Origin: an uncultured Microbacterium sp.
GTDB lineage: Bacteria > Actinomycetota > Actinomycetes > Actinomycetales > Microbacteriaceae
NCBI RefSeq assembly: GCF_900078385.1
Contig: NZ_FLQR01000012.1
Span: forward strand, 1 to 39,002
Direction: 5' to 3'
DNA: 39,002 bases
Shown: in pieces, positions 37,020 through 39,002 of the stretch
Position numbering within the stretch: the first letter of the stretch is position 1
How the letters are laid out: each line of letters begins with the position of its first letter
Translations under genes and position numbers: made by a program
Notes under the pieces: model-generated
Databases searched by the model: none
What the model was told of the DNA's origin: nothing
What the model saw: the letters and a program-made list of their open reading frames with translations, nothing else

Positions 37020-38264
37020 ATGAGGGTGTGGCCGCTGACGCTCCGGGGAACGGGGGCGGTGCTGCTCGGCATCCTGTGCTTCATCCTCGCGTACGAGTTC
37101 ACCATCACCGAGCTGCTGTACGTCAGCGCGCTGCTGCTCGCGGTCGTCGCCGCGAGCGTCGCGACCCTCTACCTCGTGCGGCGCACCGAGCGCGTCACGC
37201 GCACGTTCGTGCCCGACATCGGGACGGCCGGCCGGGAGAACCTCGTGCGCGCGCGGGTCGAGATCCGCTCGCCGCTGCCGGCGGCGCAGGGCAGATGGGT
37301 CGACAAGCTGCCGGACGGCGTCACGGGCACCGCCGCCGGCGCCTTCCCCGCGATGGCCTCGGCGATGGGCTCGGGGATGCACGCCATCGATCTGGAGTAC
37401 ACCATCACGACGGAGCGCCGCGGGGTCCGGGCCCTCGGGCCGCTGTCGGTGACCTCGACCGACCCGTTCGGCTTCGCACGCCGACGGCACACGATCGGCG
37501 GCACGGTGGCGCTCACGATCGCGCCGGCCGTCATCGAGCTGGGGCCGCTCACCGACCTGCCCGGTGAGGCCGGCGGCAGCATGCACTCCACGACCGATCA
37601 GCTCGGGCAGGGCACCGACAACCTCATCCCGCGCCACTACACGCCGGGCGACTCGATGCGTCGCATCCACTGGCGTGCGACGGCGCACCGCGACGCGCTC
37701 ATGGTGCGGCAGGAGGAGCAGGAATCGACGCCGTCCGCCGTCGTCGTGTTCGACCGCAGCGTGCACCGCTGGACGCCGGAGGCCTTCCGGTCTCCCGGCA
37801 GCGACCCCGGCTTCGAGATGGGTGTCACGGCGTGCGTCTCGGTCGTCGCACGCCTGGCCCGAGAGGGCTACATCGTCACGGTGATGGATGCCGACGGGAC
37901 CGATCTGGTCCCCCCCGTCGACGCCGGCGACTCGACGGGCGTCGACGAGCTGACCGTCGCGTTCGCGACCATCACGGCGCGGCGCGACGTCGCCCTCGAA
38001 GAGCTCGTGCGGCAGTTCACCGGCGCGCAGACCGGGCCCCTCGTCCTCGTGACAGGCCGGATCGACGACGCCGACACGGTCCTCCTCGCCCCGCTCACGC
38101 ACCGCAGCACGCTGCCGATCCTGTTGACGGTGGCGCCGCACGAGGACGCGCTCGCCCGGTCGGTGGAGGCCGGCTGGCATGCCGCCGCGATCCCGCCCGA
38201 CGCCGACCTGGCCGTCGCGTGGCTCGCGGCGCTGGACCGGGGGTCGCGCCGTGTCGGCGTTTGA
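37020..38264 (+). CDS. DUF58 domain protein
   Basis: Membrane protein of 414 aa. Two N-terminal helices (GTGAVLLGILCFILAYEF and LLYVSALLLAVVAASVATLY) are followed by a beta-rich region and the DUF58 core with TDNLIPRHYTPGDSMRRIHW and ATAHRDALMVRQEEQE, the most conserved part of the family; a vWA-like domain follows. The function is unknown. MoxR-DUF58-transglutaminase clusters are widespread and thought to act at the envelope. AGGA precedes ATG 37020. The 3' end overlaps the next gene by 14 nt. Confidence 0.93.
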   Translation: MRVWPLTLRGTGAVLLGILCFILAYEFTITELLYVSALLLAVVAASVATLYLVRRTERVTRTFVPDIGTAGRENLVRARVEIRSPLPAAQGRWVDKLPDGVTGTAAGAFPAMASAMGSGMHAIDLEYTITTERRGVRALGPLSVTSTDPFGFARRRHTIGGTVALTIAPAVIELGPLTDLPGEAGGSMHSTTDQLGQGTDNLIPRHYTPGDSMRRIHWRATAHRDALMVRQEEQESTPSAVVVFDRSVHRWTPEAFRSPGSDPGFEMGVTACVSVVARLAREGYIVTVMDADGTDLVPPVDAGDSTGVDELTVAFATITARRDVALEELVRQFTGAQTGPLVLVTGRIDDADTVLLAPLTHRSTLPILLTVAPHEDALARSVEAGWHAAAIPPDADLAVAWLAALDRGSRRVGV

Positions 38265-39002
38265 GCGCCTGCCCGAGGCCGTCGCCCGCCCACGCGGCGA
38301 GCGACGGCTCACCCTCGCGCTCTACATCGCGCTCGTCTCCGCCCTGGCGCCGCTGCTGAGCGTCGTCGCCGCCGGCGCGTGGACCTTCGCGGTCGCCTCG
38401 CTGACCGCGGCGCTGCTGGCGCTCGGCTTCGTGACGCGCCGCCTGCGCGTGCCGGCCGTCGCGGTGACGCTGCTGGAGACGGCGGTGTGGGCGGGAGCGG
38501 TGACGGTGATGTTCTTCACCGACACGGCGCTGTTCGCGGTGATCCCGACGCCGGAGTCGTTCGGGCAGATCCCGGTGCTGATCCAGACGGCCTCCAACGA
38601 GATCCTCCTCGGGGTCGCCCCGCTCGAGCCGACCCGGTCGGTGAGCTTCATCATCGTCGCGGCGATGGGGATCCTCACGATCGCGCTCGACCACGTCGTG
38701 CTGACGGCGCGGATGCCGCTGCTCGCGACCATCGCGCTCGTCGCGGTATGGCTCATCCCGGCGATCGCCGTGCCCAGCGGGGTCAACGTCCTCGCGTTCG
38801 CGGTGCTGGCCACCGCGGTGCTCTACCTCATCCGCGCCGAGACGCGCACGCGCGAGACCGTCGCGCCGCGCGGTCGGTCCGACGGCGCCGGGGTCACCGC
38901 TGTGGCGGCGACGATCGGCGCGGTCGCGATCATCGGTGCCATCATCGCGGCCCCCGCCCTGCCGCCGCCGGTCGTGCGTGCCGGCGGCAACGGGTTCGCG
39001 GC
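38251..39002 (+). CDS. TgpA-like transglutaminase protein, N-terminal part
   Basis: Runs off the window: 250 codons without a stop from GTG at 38251, preceded by GGGGG within the DUF58 gene. The visible part is mostly membrane helices (LALYIALVSALAPLLSVVAA, FAVASLTAALLALGF, SFIIVAAMGILTIALDHVVL, LLATIALVAVWLIPAIAV and another near VTAVAATIGAVAIIGAIIAA), with a soluble loop containing TPESFGQIPVLIQTASNE. This is the DUF3488/TgpA-type membrane domain that precedes a transglutaminase-like domain, expected to lie beyond 39002. Assignment rests on the helix pattern and the moxR-DUF58 context. Confidence 0.82.
   Translation, partial: MSAFERLPEAVARPRGERRLTLALYIALVSALAPLLSVVAAGAWTFAVASLTAALLALGFVTRRLRVPAVAVTLLETAVWAGAVTVMFFTDTALFAVIPTPESFGQIPVLIQTASNEILLGVAPLEPTRSVSFIIVAAMGILTIALDHVVLTARMPLLATIALVAVWLIPAIAVPSGVNVLAFAVLATAVLYLIRAETRTRETVAPRGRSDGAGVTAVAATIGAVAIIGAIIAAPALPPPVVRAGGNGFA

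Overview
The window is about 70 % or more GC. Coding capacity is close to complete, GTG starts are frequent, and neighbouring genes often overlap by 4 bp (ATGA or GTGA). Gene content points to a high-GC actinobacterium, most likely a Microbacteriaceae member resembling Microbacterium: the topA-tmk plus Tad-pilus neighbourhood, a PASTA-bearing class A PBP next to RidA and DUF4177 genes, DUF2207 and DUF58/TgpA genes, a LysC-alpha/beta arrangement, and recR downstream of dnaX. The genus is an inference from gene order and style, not from a search. I see no insertion sequence, integrase, phage gene, CRISPR array or plasmid function; this looks like core chromosome.

Layout. 45-6590 (minus): a compact Tad/Flp-type secretion and pilin cluster (TadA ATPase, a fused TadB/TadC-like membrane protein, Flp-like pilin, two TadE-like proteins) running into topA and tmk. 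6591-7087: a repeat- and hairpin-rich divergent intergenic region. 7088-9058 (plus): acetyl-CoA synthetase. 9131-9813 (minus): RidA-like protein and DUF4177. 9890-13416 (plus): class A PBP and a membrane-anchored metallophosphoesterase. 13465-14379: tRNA-Pro(CGG), its terminator and a HAD-IIB phosphatase. 14395-17131 (minus): lldD-type oxidase with its FadR-family regulator, then tdk. 17141-20622 (minus): DUF2207 protein with an apparent C-terminal frameshift, and mqo. 20753-23350 (minus): asd and lysC, the entry to the aspartate-family pathway. 23491-23898 (plus): small acidic DUF4375-like protein. 23905-27733 (minus): EamA exporter, recR, dnaX. 27881-28960 (plus): flavin monooxygenase-like protein. 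28983-32287 (minus): GH65 phosphorylase and beta-phosphoglucomutase. 32367-35710 (minus): ackA and pta. 35789-35872 (minus): SRP RNA. 35983 to the end (plus): moxR, DUF58 and the start of a TgpA-like transglutaminase gene.

How the genes fit together. Central carbon use is prominent: acetate enters through Acs or AckA-Pta, lactate-type hydroxy acids through LldD under a FadR-type regulator, malate through Mqo, and disaccharides through GH65 phosphorylase plus PgmB. DNA metabolism is represented by topA, tmk, tdk, recR and dnaX.

The clearest cross-window signals are two. Many transcription units begin with a TANNNT -10 box placed 6-8 nt before the start codon, with no Shine-Dalgarno sequence, implying leaderless mRNAs. 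The 7-mer GGATGCC (and its complement) is about six times more frequent than base composition predicts. I do not see a clearly new multi-gene system; the most unusual non-coding structure lies in and around the Tad cluster and upstream of acs.
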